A stretch of DNA of 64,000 nucleotides from positions 22,130 to 86,129 of the forward strand of contig VGXS01000014.1 of the NCBI GenBank assembly GCA_016873225.1, read 5' to 3'. This document shows positions 15,283-23,877 of the stretch, one piece after another. This stretch comes from Planctomycetota bacterium. Its GTDB lineage: Bacteria; Planctomycetota; Planctomycetia; Gemmatales; Gemmataceae. Below the pieces are notes generated by a model. That model had not been told where the DNA came from, searched no databases, and was given only the letters and a program-made list of their open reading frames with translations. Both the position numbers and the translations under genes were made by a program. Every line of letters begins with the position of its first letter. Position 1 is the stretch's first letter.

Positions 15283-16854
15283 TCACCACCGCCGTGTGGC
15301 GAGTTTCCAACCCGACATTCCGCCGGCATACAACCAGAAAGCCACATTCGGCGCGAAAAACCACTCGGGAAGGCCCACGGGGTTGCCAAGCCATTCATGC
15401 CAATGGCTGCCGCCGTGCAGGAAGGCGGCCATCCATGCCGCGGCGGGAAACGAGGCGCACGCCGCCATGGCGGCGACCAGGCCTAGAATCGGCACCCCTC
15501 GTCCCGCGGGCCAGCGCGCCAGGAGGCCGGCGACCACGCCGATGGGCCAGCACCAGATGGGATGGCAGGGCCGCCCCAAAAGCCACATGATCGATCCCCA
15601 CGCCAGGGCCCCGGACAACCCGGCGACGATGGCCAGCATGGTTCCCCAAGCCAGGCGGATATTCCTGGCGCGGGGCGCGCCGTCGGCGGGCGCCTTCGCC
15701 GGCACGCGCGCCTTGGGTGGAGCCCCGCATTCATAGCGGCGGACCAGTTCGGCCAAGGGCGGTTCGAGCCGCGCCTTCTCCTCTTCCGTCCAGCCGGCAT
15801 GGCTGTTGCCCCGATAATCCCTCTCGCCATCGAGGTAGAGGCGCATCCTTTCGACGGCCTGCTCCGACATCGGCAAATCAAGCTCCCGGTACAGGCGCCC
15901 GACTTCCCCGATGGGGTCGGCCTGGAGGTCGGCCAGGCGCACCTCCGCCAACCTGCCGGGAGGAATCAGCCCACGGTCGGCGACATACCGCGCCTCGGTG
16001 CGGAGGTAGTCGGCCAGCACGCGCCTTTCCAGTTCCTCGCGGGAAACCGGATCCTCAAGGTGATAAATGGGATCCAGGGAATCAAAAAGCGCGATGTTCG
16101 ACCTGAAGACCGCGTGCGGGTGCCTTGAAATGTAGATGAACCGGGTGTCCGGCCCGAAAAGCGCCAGCAGGTGCCTCACGCGGGCCGTGTGGCACGGACT
16201 CTTGAGCAGGACTCGCCTTCCGGGGCGCAGGAGAAGCAACTTTTCCACCAGGGCCCGCTGGTGCCATGACCAGCGGGAATGCTCGGCGGCGCTGAGGTTG
16301 TCGAGGTCGTCGAACCGGCTGTAGTGCGGCGCCATGGATGGCACGACATGCCTCGATGGCAGGCTGGAGGCCATGGCCCAGTTGCAAAGGGCGAAATCGT
16401 CCTCGGCGGGAAAATCGGATCCGAAGGAGACATTGTCCTGGGGGCGGTTGCCTCCCAGGAACGGAAGGAGGAGGAACCGCAGGAAAGTCCATGAAAGGAC
16501 ATATCCTTGCGGGGCCAGGGCCTCGTTCCATTTCGGGGAAACCAGTCCCGGGTCACGGTCGAGAAGGAATTGGAGGAAGGTCGTGCCGGACCGGTAATAC
16601 CCGAGGATCACCACCGGGGCCGGACCCCGTGGCCTCCTCAGCCTGAGGTACATGCCCACAACAAGCCTCTCCGGCAGCGTGATGAGCGTGGAAACAGCCG
16701 ACAGGGCGAGGCCCACCAGCACGCGCGGCCAGTACCGCATGCCGATTTTGGGGCGCGGATTGGTAAGGAAACGCAACCAGGCATCCAGCGGAGCGAGGCA
16801 GAAAATGGGTGGGAATGGCGCCGGAAAGTTTTGGCGGAATCGAGGTTGTGTCAC
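15283..16854 (-). CDS. Sulfotransferase family protein with C-terminal membrane domain
   Basis: 523 aa. The PAPS 5'-phosphosulfate loop is YYRSGTTF (residues 86-93) and the 3'-phosphate region is ISRHPHAVFRS (242-252), as in carbohydrate/protein sulfotransferases. A basic helix (about 40-68) precedes the domain. After residue 390 the protein continues into about four hydrophobic segments (MLAIVAGLSGALAWG, WCWPIGVVAGLLARW, a segment near 475, and a final NVAFWLYAGG), which is unusual for the family. It ends 12 bases from the convergent glycosyltransferase gene, suggesting both decorate envelope lipids or glycans. Confidence 0.87.
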   Translation of the reverse strand: MTQPRFRQNFPAPFPPIFCLAPLDAWLRFLTNPRPKIGMRYWPRVLVGLALSAVSTLITLPERLVVGMYLRLRRPRGPAPVVILGYYRSGTTFLQFLLDRDPGLVSPKWNEALAPQGYVLSWTFLRFLLLPFLGGNRPQDNVSFGSDFPAEDDFALCNWAMASSLPSRHVVPSMAPHYSRFDDLDNLSAAEHSRWSWHQRALVEKLLLLRPGRRVLLKSPCHTARVRHLLALFGPDTRFIYISRHPHAVFRSNIALFDSLDPIYHLEDPVSREELERRVLADYLRTEARYVADRGLIPPGRLAEVRLADLQADPIGEVGRLYRELDLPMSEQAVERMRLYLDGERDYRGNSHAGWTEEEKARLEPPLAELVRRYECGAPPKARVPAKAPADGAPRARNIRLAWGTMLAIVAGLSGALAWGSIMWLLGRPCHPIWCWPIGVVAGLLARWPAGRGVPILGLVAAMAACASFPAAAWMAAFLHGGSHWHEWLGNPVGLPEWFFAPNVAFWLYAGGMSGWKLATRRW

Positions 16855-16909
16855 CGGATTGTCGAACCTCGCGACCGATCCGATGCCGGGAAACGCGCCC
16901 GAACCAAAG

Positions 16910-16983
16910 GGTGACTGACGGGATTTGAACCCGCGACTCTCGGAGCCACAATCCGATGCTCTACCAACTGAGCTACAGCCACC
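16910..16983 (-). tRNA. tRNA-His (anticodon GTG)
   Basis: On the minus strand the sequence folds as a complete cloverleaf: acceptor GTGGCTG with CAGTCAC (one G-T pair), D-arm GCTCAGTTGGTAGAGC, anticodon stem TCGGA/TCCGA with loop TTGTGGC (anticodon GTG), and a T-arm with TTTGAAT. An extra G at position -1 (16983) can pair with C73 (16910), the identity mark of tRNA-His. CCA is not encoded. Confidence 0.95.
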
Positions 16984-17035
16984 AACAACTATGATTCTAA
17001 CTCATGATCGCCATGTCGCAAGGGATCACGGCCGC

Positions 17036-18349
17036 CTAGCCGGCAAAGAGAATCATGGTCGCCAGCAGGAAAACCGGACCCAGCGTCATCAGCGCGATGG
17101 CTGTGTAGGTGATGAATCCCGGCATGTCGTATCCGCGGGCCTCGGCAATCGACCTGACCATGAAATTCGGCCCGTTTCCAATGTAGGTGTTGGCGCCCAT
17201 GAACACCGAACCGCAGCAAATCGCGGCCAGCAGGGCGCCACCCGACGGATCGTCGGACAGCGGACCTAGGCCAATCGAGCCGGGAACCACCTGGCTTCGC
17301 GCCAGAACCGCCATGACGGCGAAGGTGGGGGCGTTGTCGAGCATGCTGGAAAGGCTTCCCGTGATCCAGAAATAGTGCCAGGGCTTGGATATCGGCAGAA
17401 CCTCGGCATGGTGTTCCAGGAGGTGCATGGCAGGAATCATGGTGATGAACAATCCAAGAAACAGCGCGCCAACCTCCATCACCGGTTCCCAGGTGAATCC
17501 CGTTTCAAAACGGAGGACCGCGGGGGAGGTCGCCAAGGCGAGGAACCCCATCAAGGCCATCAATCCGCTGGAAATGGCCAGCGCCGCCAAACCGTCTCCA
17601 AGCCAACCCTTCACCAGCACGGCACCCACGATTCCCGCGAGAAACACCAGGTTTCTTCCCCCCTGGATCGTGACGGCGCGGGACCCGAATGATGCCGGCC
17701 TGGCTTCCCTCCGAAATTGCAGGAGATCCACGACGAAAAATATGGCCAATATTGAACCATTCACCAAAAGCCAGGCCGGCCATAGCCGCATGGTCCAGAA
17801 GAACGGCACTCCCTCGAGAAACCCGATGAACAGCGGCGGATCGCCCAAGGGGGTGAGCAGGCCTCCCGTGTTGCTCACCATGAAGATGAAGAAGACCGGA
17901 ACATGCCAGCGGTGTCGCCTCCACTCGTTGGTCGTGAGGATCAGGCGAATCAGAAGCATGCTCGCGCCCGTCGTGCCCAAGAAATTGGCCAGGATGGCTC
18001 CCGCCAAAAGGATCATGGCATTGAGCGATGGCCTTCCTGCCCAGTGGCCCTCGATGTGCACATGGCCGGCGACAACGAACAGGGAACCCACCATGGACAT
18101 GAAGGCCACATAATCGGTCATGGCATGTCCGAAGCCCGCAAACCCAACGACCGGAAGCGCCCAAACGGCCCAAAAAACCGAAACGGCCAGCTTGAACCGA
18201 TTGTTGTGCCACAACCGGGGTGCCAGGCCGGGCAGTGCCACAATGCAGGCCAGCAACGCCGCGAATGGAACGATCGGCCACCATGACACCGCGTCGCCGA
18301 GTGCCGCGTCGGCACCCGCGGCAAGGATCGTGATCGGATGGGTGGGCAT
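17036..18349 (-). CDS. NhaD/ArsB-type sodium:proton antiporter (ion transporter superfamily)
   Basis: 437 aa from an ATG at 18349. The frame runs on upstream, but that stretch is antisense to the regulator gene. It has about 11-12 membrane helices, with the internal repeat of the IT superfamily: FLGTTGASMLLIRLIL with NTGGLLTPLGDPPLF in the first half, and SMLDNAPTFAVMAVLA with GSVFMGANTYIGNGPNFMV in the second. The family exchanges Na+ or anions for protons at the inner membrane. A ribbon-helix-helix regulator is transcribed divergently from the same intergenic DNA. Confidence 0.88.
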   Translation of the reverse strand: MPTHPITILAAGADAALGDAVSWWPIVPFAALLACIVALPGLAPRLWHNNRFKLAVSVFWAVWALPVVGFAGFGHAMTDYVAFMSMVGSLFVVAGHVHIEGHWAGRPSLNAMILLAGAILANFLGTTGASMLLIRLILTTNEWRRHRWHVPVFFIFMVSNTGGLLTPLGDPPLFIGFLEGVPFFWTMRLWPAWLLVNGSILAIFFVVDLLQFRREARPASFGSRAVTIQGGRNLVFLAGIVGAVLVKGWLGDGLAALAISSGLMALMGFLALATSPAVLRFETGFTWEPVMEVGALFLGLFITMIPAMHLLEHHAEVLPISKPWHYFWITGSLSSMLDNAPTFAVMAVLARSQVVPGSIGLGPLSDDPSGGALLAAICCGSVFMGANTYIGNGPNFMVRSIAEARGYDMPGFITYTAIALMTLGPVFLLATMILFAG

Positions 18350-18396
18350 TTCAGCCAATGGAAGGGAACTCCCTCGCGTGACTTGCGCGTGCGGCG

Positions 18397-18405
18397 TGAT
18401 AGAAT
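18397..18405 (+). promoter_or_regulatory. Extended -10 promoter candidate for the RHH/zinc-ribbon gene
   Basis: TGATAGAAT (18397-18405) fits the extended -10 pattern TGnTAnAAT. It lies 34 bases upstream of the preferred ATG at 18440, leaving a leader of about 28 bases. No convincing -35 box is seen, which an extended -10 can tolerate. Confidence 0.35.
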
Positions 18406-18439
18406 GGTTATAGTACATTTCGCGGGCGAGGTACGAGGC

Positions 18440-18877
18440 ATGGCGGCACGATCCCCCAAGACGGTCATCGTGGCCTTCAAGGTCGAGAAGGAACTGGCCG
18501 ACCTCCTGGACAAGTTGCCCAACAAAAGTGATTTCATTCGCAAGTCGATCGCTGCCCAACTCGGGGTGAGTTGCCCCCTCTGCCTGGGCAAGGGTGTCAT
18601 CCCCCGCGGCCTCAACGACCACTACTCCCCCGTTCTCGCCTCCGCGCGCAGCGCCAATTGCAGCGCCTGCAAGCACGCCACGCCCCTGCCTTCGGACCCG
18701 GCCACCATGGCCAGCGATGACCAGGAAAGGCTTGAACAGTTCTTCCTGGGCGGTCCCCTGCTCTGCCCGGCCTGCTACGAGACAACCCTCACATGCGACG
18801 ACTGTGGTTGGCACCTCACTCCCGAGCAGGTGGCCGACCACAACATGCACGCCCATCCCGCCGGCCGCATCGGCTAA
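18440..18877 (+). CDS. Ribbon-helix-helix plus zinc-ribbon protein (probable transcription regulator)
   Basis: 145 aa from the ATG at 18440, which has GAGG just upstream; an earlier in-frame ATG adds residues with no homology. Residues 5-42 (TVIVAFKVEKELADLLDKL then NKSDFIRKSIA) are a CopG/Arc-like ribbon-helix-helix DNA-binding segment. They are followed by four CxxC pairs, Cys45-48, Cys74-77, Cys109-112 and Cys119-122, enough for two zinc ribbons, and His-rich residues at the end (DHNMHAHP). Divergent placement suggests it controls the antiporter, possibly in response to metal or redox state. That role is inference. Confidence 0.75.
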   Translation: MAARSPKTVIVAFKVEKELADLLDKLPNKSDFIRKSIAAQLGVSCPLCLGKGVIPRGLNDHYSPVLASARSANCSACKHATPLPSDPATMASDDQERLEQFFLGGPLLCPACYETTLTCDDCGWHLTPEQVADHNMHAHPAGRIG

Positions 18878-18973
18878 CCAGATGAAATCCGGCTCATTTT
18901 TGACAAGGCGTTGCCTCACGGCGCCTTGTCACGCACATTGACTTGGCATCTCTTTTCGCCGAGGCATTTCAAT

Positions 18974-20215
18974 ATGACAGCATGTCTCCCAAGGTGGCCA
19001 TTGGTGATGTCGCTATTGGCCTGCGCCGGTTGCGCCGATTCACCCAAGCCTCCCGAGGCCCAGCAGGCACAATCACCTTCACCGCCACCGCCTTCGGCGA
19101 CACAGCCATCGCCCGGCCAGCAAGCGGCGCAACCCCAGGGCGGATTCATCGGTGGCCTGGTGAACGCGGTGGCCGGCAAGCAACCCGGCCAAGCGACGAC
19201 CAACCCCGGCATGGCAACGCCAGCGGGGGCAAATTCCGCCGCGGGAGAAGCCACCATAGACGGCTATGGGGAAACCGGCGGAGAAGCGACTGTTCCAGCC
19301 AGCACCGTGGACGCGCCGCTTCGCGCGCGCAAAGGCGACAAGTTTTTCACATTAAGCAATCCTCGCACCGGCAACTCGCGCTTCGGCCGGCCGACGATCA
19401 GCGTCGATTACAAGACCCTCAGGAAAACAGGGGATTTCGGCGGCGGCACACTCCTGATTCGCGGTGGAGATGGCAACACCTCGCGCGTGATGCTTCTCGG
19501 CCTTTTCAATGATGCCGACACCATCGAGGTGGAAAACCGCTTTGGCGGCCCGTTTGGCAAGCCTTTGCCCCAGAACGCCGAATTGTACACGGTTCGCGGC
19601 GAGTCGCGTTATGGCCTTAATCCCATGCCGAACTTCAAGGTCTCCAATTCCGTTGTCATGGGCACCATGCCCAACCCCGCGGTGACCTTGGCGCGCAACT
19701 GGACAGCCGCCGAGGCGACGACGTTCAACCAACCATTCAAGTCCCACCTCAATCCCAACGCAAACATGCACCTGGGCAAGGACACCGACATGGCCGGAGA
19801 CGCCAAGGGTGGCGCGCCTCAGCGGTTCGTTGACAAGGACAAGCCGCTGTTGGGCATCGACTACGCCGCGGGGGAATGGGAAAAGGAAAAATGCCTCAGG
19901 CAGTTGGTGGCCGTCTTTGACCTGGATCAGGCTCCCGCGCCGGGTTCGTCGCGGGCCACCGCCAGGGCCGGTTTCGCCGTCGGCGGGGTCAATGTCAAAA
20001 CTGGCAAGTATGTCAGCGCCATTCAGCTTGTTTACATGAAGCTCAAGGCGGATGGTTCACTCGATTCCAAGAATTCTTACAACAGCGATTGGCTGGGCGC
20101 CGAGGCCAAGGATGCCAAGGAAACCAAGCTGGGCCAAACCGGCATGCGCGTCATGGGAATCAAGAACCAACAGGGTGCCGTCCTCAACGGCTTGGCGCTG
20201 GTGATGGAACCCTGA
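18974..20215 (+). CDS. Putative exported lipoprotein of unknown function
   Basis: 413 aa. The ATG at 18974 has GAGG 9 bases upstream and gives a lipoprotein-like signal (MTACLPRWPLVMSLLACAGC, candidate acylated Cys20). The next 75 residues are Pro/Gln/Ala-rich linker. From about residue 115 the protein is beta-rich, with RTGNSRFGRPTISVDYKT and an ILLGLFNDADTIEVENRFGG-like stretch, and ends with MRVMGIKNQQGAVLNGLAL. I do not recognise a family. It is convergent with the PTPS-like gene. Confidence 0.65.
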   Translation: MTACLPRWPLVMSLLACAGCADSPKPPEAQQAQSPSPPPPSATQPSPGQQAAQPQGGFIGGLVNAVAGKQPGQATTNPGMATPAGANSAAGEATIDGYGETGGEATVPASTVDAPLRARKGDKFFTLSNPRTGNSRFGRPTISVDYKTLRKTGDFGGGTLLIRGGDGNTSRVMLLGLFNDADTIEVENRFGGPFGKPLPQNAELYTVRGESRYGLNPMPNFKVSNSVVMGTMPNPAVTLARNWTAAEATTFNQPFKSHLNPNANMHLGKDTDMAGDAKGGAPQRFVDKDKPLLGIDYAAGEWEKEKCLRQLVAVFDLDQAPAPGSSRATARAGFAVGGVNVKTGKYVSAIQLVYMKLKADGSLDSKNSYNSDWLGAEAKDAKETKLGQTGMRVMGIKNQQGAVLNGLALVMEP

Positions 20216-20243
20216 CCGGCGAAAACGGGCAAGGCAACCGCAC

Positions 20244-20735
20244 TTACCTCGCCCAAGTGTAGGTCGCGGCTTGGCCGAATGATTCCTCCACCTCCACCGC
20301 CAGGGTTTCCGGCCTGAAGTGGTGCTTCTCCTCGAGTTCGCGCAGCGTTCTCTGGGCCAGGTACCGAGCCAGCAGTTCCGCCGTGGTGTTGGCGATCGGC
20401 AGCACCAGGCAGTCTTCGACCGGGAACTGCCACTCCCTGTCCTTGTAATTCACCGTCATTTTTCGGCCTTCCGTGACAACACTGATGAGAGGGTTGCCCG
20501 AGGGAAGCAGCATCTTGTGGTCAAGTTCGTCGGTCAGCGCCCGGGCGATTTTCTTGAGCGCGATGAAGTCAAACACATAGTAATTATGGTCCAGGGGGGC
20601 TCGCAGTTCCACCGAGGCCCGGTAGTTGTGACCATGGAGGCATTCGCACTTGTCCGCGTCGTAAGTGATGAAATGTCCCGAACAGAAAACCAGGTAATCC
20701 TTGGAAACGCGCACATGAAACTGCTCGCTGGGCAT
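20244..20735 (-). CDS. 6-pyruvoyl-tetrahydropterin synthase / QueD family protein
   Basis: 163 aa. Zinc-binding histidines are His21 (SGHFI), His34 and His36 (LHGHNY); the catalytic Cys30 sits in KCECLHGH, and Asp72-His73 in ELDHKML complete the usual triad. A Glu-containing end (VEVEESFGQAATY) is also typical. The family converts dihydroneopterin triphosphate to pyruvoyl- or carboxy-tetrahydropterin, for biopterin, queuosine or related pterins. Because H4MPT genes lie nearby, a role in pterin supply for that cofactor is possible, but a queuosine role cannot be excluded. Confidence 0.85.
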   Translation of the reverse strand: MPSEQFHVRVSKDYLVFCSGHFITYDADKCECLHGHNYRASVELRAPLDHNYYVFDFIALKKIARALTDELDHKMLLPSGNPLISVVTEGRKMTVNYKDREWQFPVEDCLVLPIANTTAELLARYLAQRTLRELEEKHHFRPETLAVEVEESFGQAATYTWAR

Positions 20736-20898
20736 GACTGGCTCTGGCGTGTGGAAGAGAAATTACGATCTCTACTTTAACGACTCGGGGTCCGCCCACC
20801 AAGTTGCGGGTGATCACCGAAGGGGAGATAAATGTCACTCATCAATTAAGCCAGTTTTTCCTTGCGTTGAGAGCTTTGATAATGGTGATAAACAAGCA

Positions 20899-20930
20899 CC
20901 TCTCTCGCCCATCACATCTCATGGGAGAGG
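20899..20930 (+). promoter_or_regulatory. Hairpin that covers the ribosome-binding site of the following DUF1559 gene
   Basis: CCTCT (20899-20903) pairs with AGAGG (20926-20930) and CCCAT (20908-20912) with ATGGG (20921-20925); the 5' arm has a 4-base bulge and the loop is 8 bases. The 3' arm is the GGGAGAGG sequence that would recruit the ribosome for the start at 20934, so the folded RNA should block translation. Confidence 0.45.
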
Positions 20931-20933
20931 CAT

Positions 20934-21941
20934 TTGTTTATTCATCTCCTTGTCGCGAAGCATCGCAAGGCGTTCACACTCATTGAACTGCTCGTTGTCA
21001 TCGCCATCATCGCCGTCCTCATCGGCCTTCTTGTCCCGGCCGTGCAAAAAGTGCGCGAGGCCGCCAACAGGATGAGTTGCACCAACAACCTCAAGCAATT
21101 GGGCCTGGCCCTTCACAACTTTGAATCATCCATGGGCAAGTTTCCGTGCGGATCGGAGAACCCCTCGATCTGGGGGCCATCCCCCATCACCTTCCTGCTA
21201 CCCGTCATCGAGCAGGGGAATTTTTCCAGCATGATGACATCCACCTTGGCCCATGGCTCCTCCTCCTCGGGGGTGACCAACCAGGAAAACGCCTCGGCCG
21301 TTCGCCCGAAGGTGTTCCAGTGCCCCACCGACCCCAACAACTGGCAAGGATTCTTCTACGGATACACCAACTACCATTCCAACTACGGCACCTGGGTGGG
21401 GCTCAGGTCGTCATGGGACGGATTGTTCGGGACGAACTTCACGCCCTATGGGTCGGTGCCGCCCATGCCCGCCGCCACGATGGCCAGCGTGACCGACGGC
21501 ACCAGCAACACCCTGGCCTTCGCCGAGGTCGCCAACGGCAACGGCCAGCAATTGTCAACGCGTGATCCCCGCCGCGACTGTTTCGATTCCGGATCGCTCG
21601 CCACGGGCGGCGGTAACGCCGCCACCTCGCGAACCACGCTCAACGCCATCAATTTCCAGACCGCGGCCACCTTGGGCGGATGGAACTGGCGCGGATATCC
21701 GTGGCGCGAAGGGTCGGTCTGGAGAACGGGCTTCAACACCCTGCTTCCACCCAACAAGCCCTGCTACAGGCCCAATGGCGAATGGTGGCAGCTTGTAACT
21801 CCCGCCAGCAGTTTCCACTCCGGAGGGGTGAATGGCTGCATGTCGGATGGCAGCGTGCGGTTTTTCACCGACAGCGTGAATCCGGACGCCTGGACTGCCG
21901 CGGGGTCTCGCTCCGGCGGCGAGGCCACATCACTCGACTGA
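20934..21941 (+). CDS. DUF1559 prepilin-like protein (copy 1)
   Basis: 335 aa. It carries a type IV prepilin/pseudopilin N-terminus, [19 protein letters not shown], with the cleavage position before Phe and the conserved Glu5, followed by the family block [19 protein letters not shown]. The C-terminal DUF1559 part ends with the typical [19 protein letters not shown]. These proteins are abundant in planctomycetes and presumably pseudopilin-like envelope proteins. The start is a TTG at 20934 close behind GAGAGG, which is unusual. A small lipoprotein gene follows 17 bases later. Confidence 0.9.
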   Translation: MFIHLLVAKHRKAFTLIELLVVIAIIAVLIGLLVPAVQKVREAANRMSCTNNLKQLGLALHNFESSMGKFPCGSENPSIWGPSPITFLLPVIEQGNFSSMMTSTLAHGSSSSGVTNQENASAVRPKVFQCPTDPNNWQGFFYGYTNYHSNYGTWVGLRSSWDGLFGTNFTPYGSVPPMPAATMASVTDGTSNTLAFAEVANGNGQQLSTRDPRRDCFDSGSLATGGGNAATSRTTLNAINFQTAATLGGWNWRGYPWREGSVWRTGFNTLLPPNKPCYRPNGEWWQLVTPASSFHSGGVNGCMSDGSVRFFTDSVNPDAWTAAGSRSGGEATSLD

Positions 21942-21958
21942 TCCGAAAGGGGAACGCC

Positions 21959-22129
21959 ATGAGAAACCGGTTGTTTGCCGCCGTGGGCATGACTTCCCTC
22001 GCCATGATCGGGTGCGGGGGAGGCGGTTCCGAACCGACAAAGCTCACCGACGAGGAAAAGGCCAAGCAGATCGAAGCGCTCAAGCAGCAGCGCTCCGACG
22101 AGTGGAAAAGCACCATCAAGAAAAAATGA
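21959..22129 (+). CDS. Small lipoprotein
   Basis: 56 aa. MRNRLFAAVGMTSLAMIGCGG is a lipoprotein signal with a lipobox-like MIGC. The remaining 36 residues are charged and helical (LTDEEKAKQIEALKQQRSDE). GAAAGGGG lies 6 bases upstream of the ATG. Small charged lipoproteins commonly follow DUF1559 genes in planctomycetes, and the 17-base gap suggests co-expression. The function is unknown. Confidence 0.75.
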   Translation: MRNRLFAAVGMTSLAMIGCGGGGSEPTKLTDEEKAKQIEALKQQRSDEWKSTIKKK

Positions 22130-22135
22130 GGCCCG

Positions 22136-23017
22136 TCAAGGCCACGGGCTTTCATGGTTCCACCAGGGGAACCGGCAGGGCAGGTCGAGGATTCCCTCCG
22201 CAAGGGCGACATACAGCGTCGCGCCCACAAGGTCGGCGGTCGTTCCCGGATTTCGCTTGGTCCCCGGTTCACGCAGCCAGGCATCGAACCGCGACAGCGC
22301 CTTCCATCCCTCGGATCGCCTGGGCCATCCGGCCCGGGCGACCTCCGCCGCGCGCTCGCCGGCCTCCAAGGCCATGGCCATTCCCGACCTTCGTGCGATA
22401 TGCGTGTCGGGAATGAGGCTCATCAGGTGCAGATGCAACAGGACAATGGCGCCCTCGAGGGTGCCCGTTTCCTGAAGCCCGCCGCCAAGGGTGGGCAAGG
22501 CCGTCTCGAAGATGTCGGCAAACCCGTTGGCGTATTGCCTCGCGATGGAATCACGGTCGGATGCCAGGCGCATCGCCTCCAGCAGGGTCGATGTGGGGGT
22601 TGAGAGCACATCCTGCTCGGGAGCGGTGCCCAATCCTCCCGGATTGGCGATCGCGATTCCCTGGAAGGCCCATTTGGCATCGTCACGGTCGAGGTTGGCC
22701 AGAACACGCCCCACTCCATCCCTGAGAGGCTTGCCATCCGGAACGGCGGCGAGCGGCGCCAAGGCCAGGACAAGGCCGAGGTTGGTGTTGGTTCCCACGC
22801 GGGCGCGCGTGTCGGCGCAGGCGGAATGAATGGCGGCACCCACGCCGCGAGAACCCGCCGCCGCGAGGATTGGCCCAATCACTGATGCCGACACGAGAAA
22901 ATCAGCCAAGCTCGCGTCGGGAAAATCCCGCGAACGGTTCACATTTCCGGGCTTGCGGGCGACGCACTCCCACTGGCAAGCGGTCGTGATCCTCAACGAT
23001 TTCAGGTTCCCGGTCAT
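22136..23017 (-). CDS. Triphosphoribosyl-dephospho-CoA synthase-like protein (CitG/MdcB family)
   Basis: 293 aa. Landmarks of the CitG family are PGNVNRSRDFPD near residue 25, the NTNLGLVLALAPLA block near 78, and a C-terminal RRSEGWKALSRFDAWL with PGTTADLVGATLYV. The family transfers a phosphoribosyl group from ATP to an acceptor. Homologues appear in the H4MPT gene clusters of methylotrophs and planctomycetes, where a cofactor-building role is suspected. Its start overlaps the end of the ATP-grasp gene by 4 bases, placing it last in the mch operon. Confidence 0.85.
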   Translation of the reverse strand: MTGNLKSLRITTACQWECVARKPGNVNRSRDFPDASLADFLVSASVIGPILAAAGSRGVGAAIHSACADTRARVGTNTNLGLVLALAPLAAVPDGKPLRDGVGRVLANLDRDDAKWAFQGIAIANPGGLGTAPEQDVLSTPTSTLLEAMRLASDRDSIARQYANGFADIFETALPTLGGGLQETGTLEGAIVLLHLHLMSLIPDTHIARRSGMAMALEAGERAAEVARAGWPRRSEGWKALSRFDAWLREPGTKRNPGTTADLVGATLYVALAEGILDLPCRFPWWNHESPWP

Positions 23018-23871
23018 GGCATGGTGTTCCAGACATGCTCGATGATGGCCCCGGCGACATCCTTTCCGGTCGCCGCCTCAAGGGCACGCCATCCCGGGCA
23101 GGCGTTCACCTCGATGAGTTGCCAGTGACCGCTGTCATCCATCAGGAGGTCGACCCCCGCGACCTCGGCTTCCAGCACTGCGGCGGCGCGCAGCGCCAGC
23201 TTGGCGACGGGTTTCGGCACCTCGGCGGCCTCGGCGGTGCCGCCCTGGGCGACATTCGTGCGCCATGAACCGTTCCCATGCCGCCGCATTCCGGCCAACA
23301 CCCGCTGGCCCAGGGTGAAAACCCGCAAGTCCCAGCCGGGATGGTGGATGAACTTCTGGAGATAAATGACGGCCTGCTGCCTCTCGAGGGCCGAGAACAC
23401 CCGCCAGGCGAGGTCGGGATGATCCACCCTGAGCATGCCGCGCCCCTCCGAGCCGAAGAGCGGCTTCACCACGACATCGCCGCCGAGCCCGGCAAAGGCT
23501 TCCATCGCCCGCTCGGTTCCCTGGCAAACACGGGTGGGAGGCACGGGCAGGCCGGCCGCCGCCATGCGGGAACTCGCGAGGTATTTGTCGACGCACGCCT
23601 CAAGGGCGCGGGGGGGATTCACGACCCGCGCCCCGCGCTCGAGGGCCCTGTGAAGAATGTCCATCCGGAATATCACCTGTTCGAGGGATCCCCCCGGCAG
23701 GGTTCGGGGAAGCACCACGCTGGCGGTGTCCAGCGCGCCGCCCAGCGGCCCTTCGCAGGCCCAGGCGGTGGCGAAGTCGCACCATGTCAGGTCGATGCCT
23801 CGGCGCGTCGCGGCGGCCGCGAGCGACCTGACATGCCAGCCCTCGCCGCCGGAAATCACCACCCAGTTCAC
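23014..23871 (-). CDS. RimK-like ATP-grasp ligase, probable H4MPT biosynthesis
   Basis: 285 aa. ATP-grasp features are DKYLASSRMAAAGLPVPPT (about 100-118), VVKPLFGSEGRGM (about 140-152), the YLQKFIHHPGWDLRVF segment near 180 and the metal-binding LIEVNACPGWRALE near 258. This subgroup resembles MptN/RimK ligases that add glutamate to a carboxylate, and related genes sit beside mch in methylotroph clusters. The gene begins 6 bases after mch and overlaps the CitG-like gene by 4 bases. The exact acceptor is inferred. Confidence 0.85.
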   Translation of the reverse strand: MNWVVISGGEGWHVRSLAAAATRRGIDLTWCDFATAWACEGPLGGALDTASVVLPRTLPGGSLEQVIFRMDILHRALERGARVVNPPRALEACVDKYLASSRMAAAGLPVPPTRVCQGTERAMEAFAGLGGDVVVKPLFGSEGRGMLRVDHPDLAWRVFSALERQQAVIYLQKFIHHPGWDLRVFTLGQRVLAGMRRHGNGSWRTNVAQGGTAEAAEVPKPVAKLALRAAAVLEAEVAGVDLLMDDSGHWQLIEVNACPGWRALEAATGKDVAGAIIEHVWNTMP

Positions 23872-23877
23872 CGCGGC

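Noticed and set aside
18350..18919. N-terminal extension of the antiporter across the divergent gene.
   Set aside because: It is antisense to the RHH/zinc-ribbon coding sequence and lacks membrane character; the ATG at 18349 starts just before the first helix.
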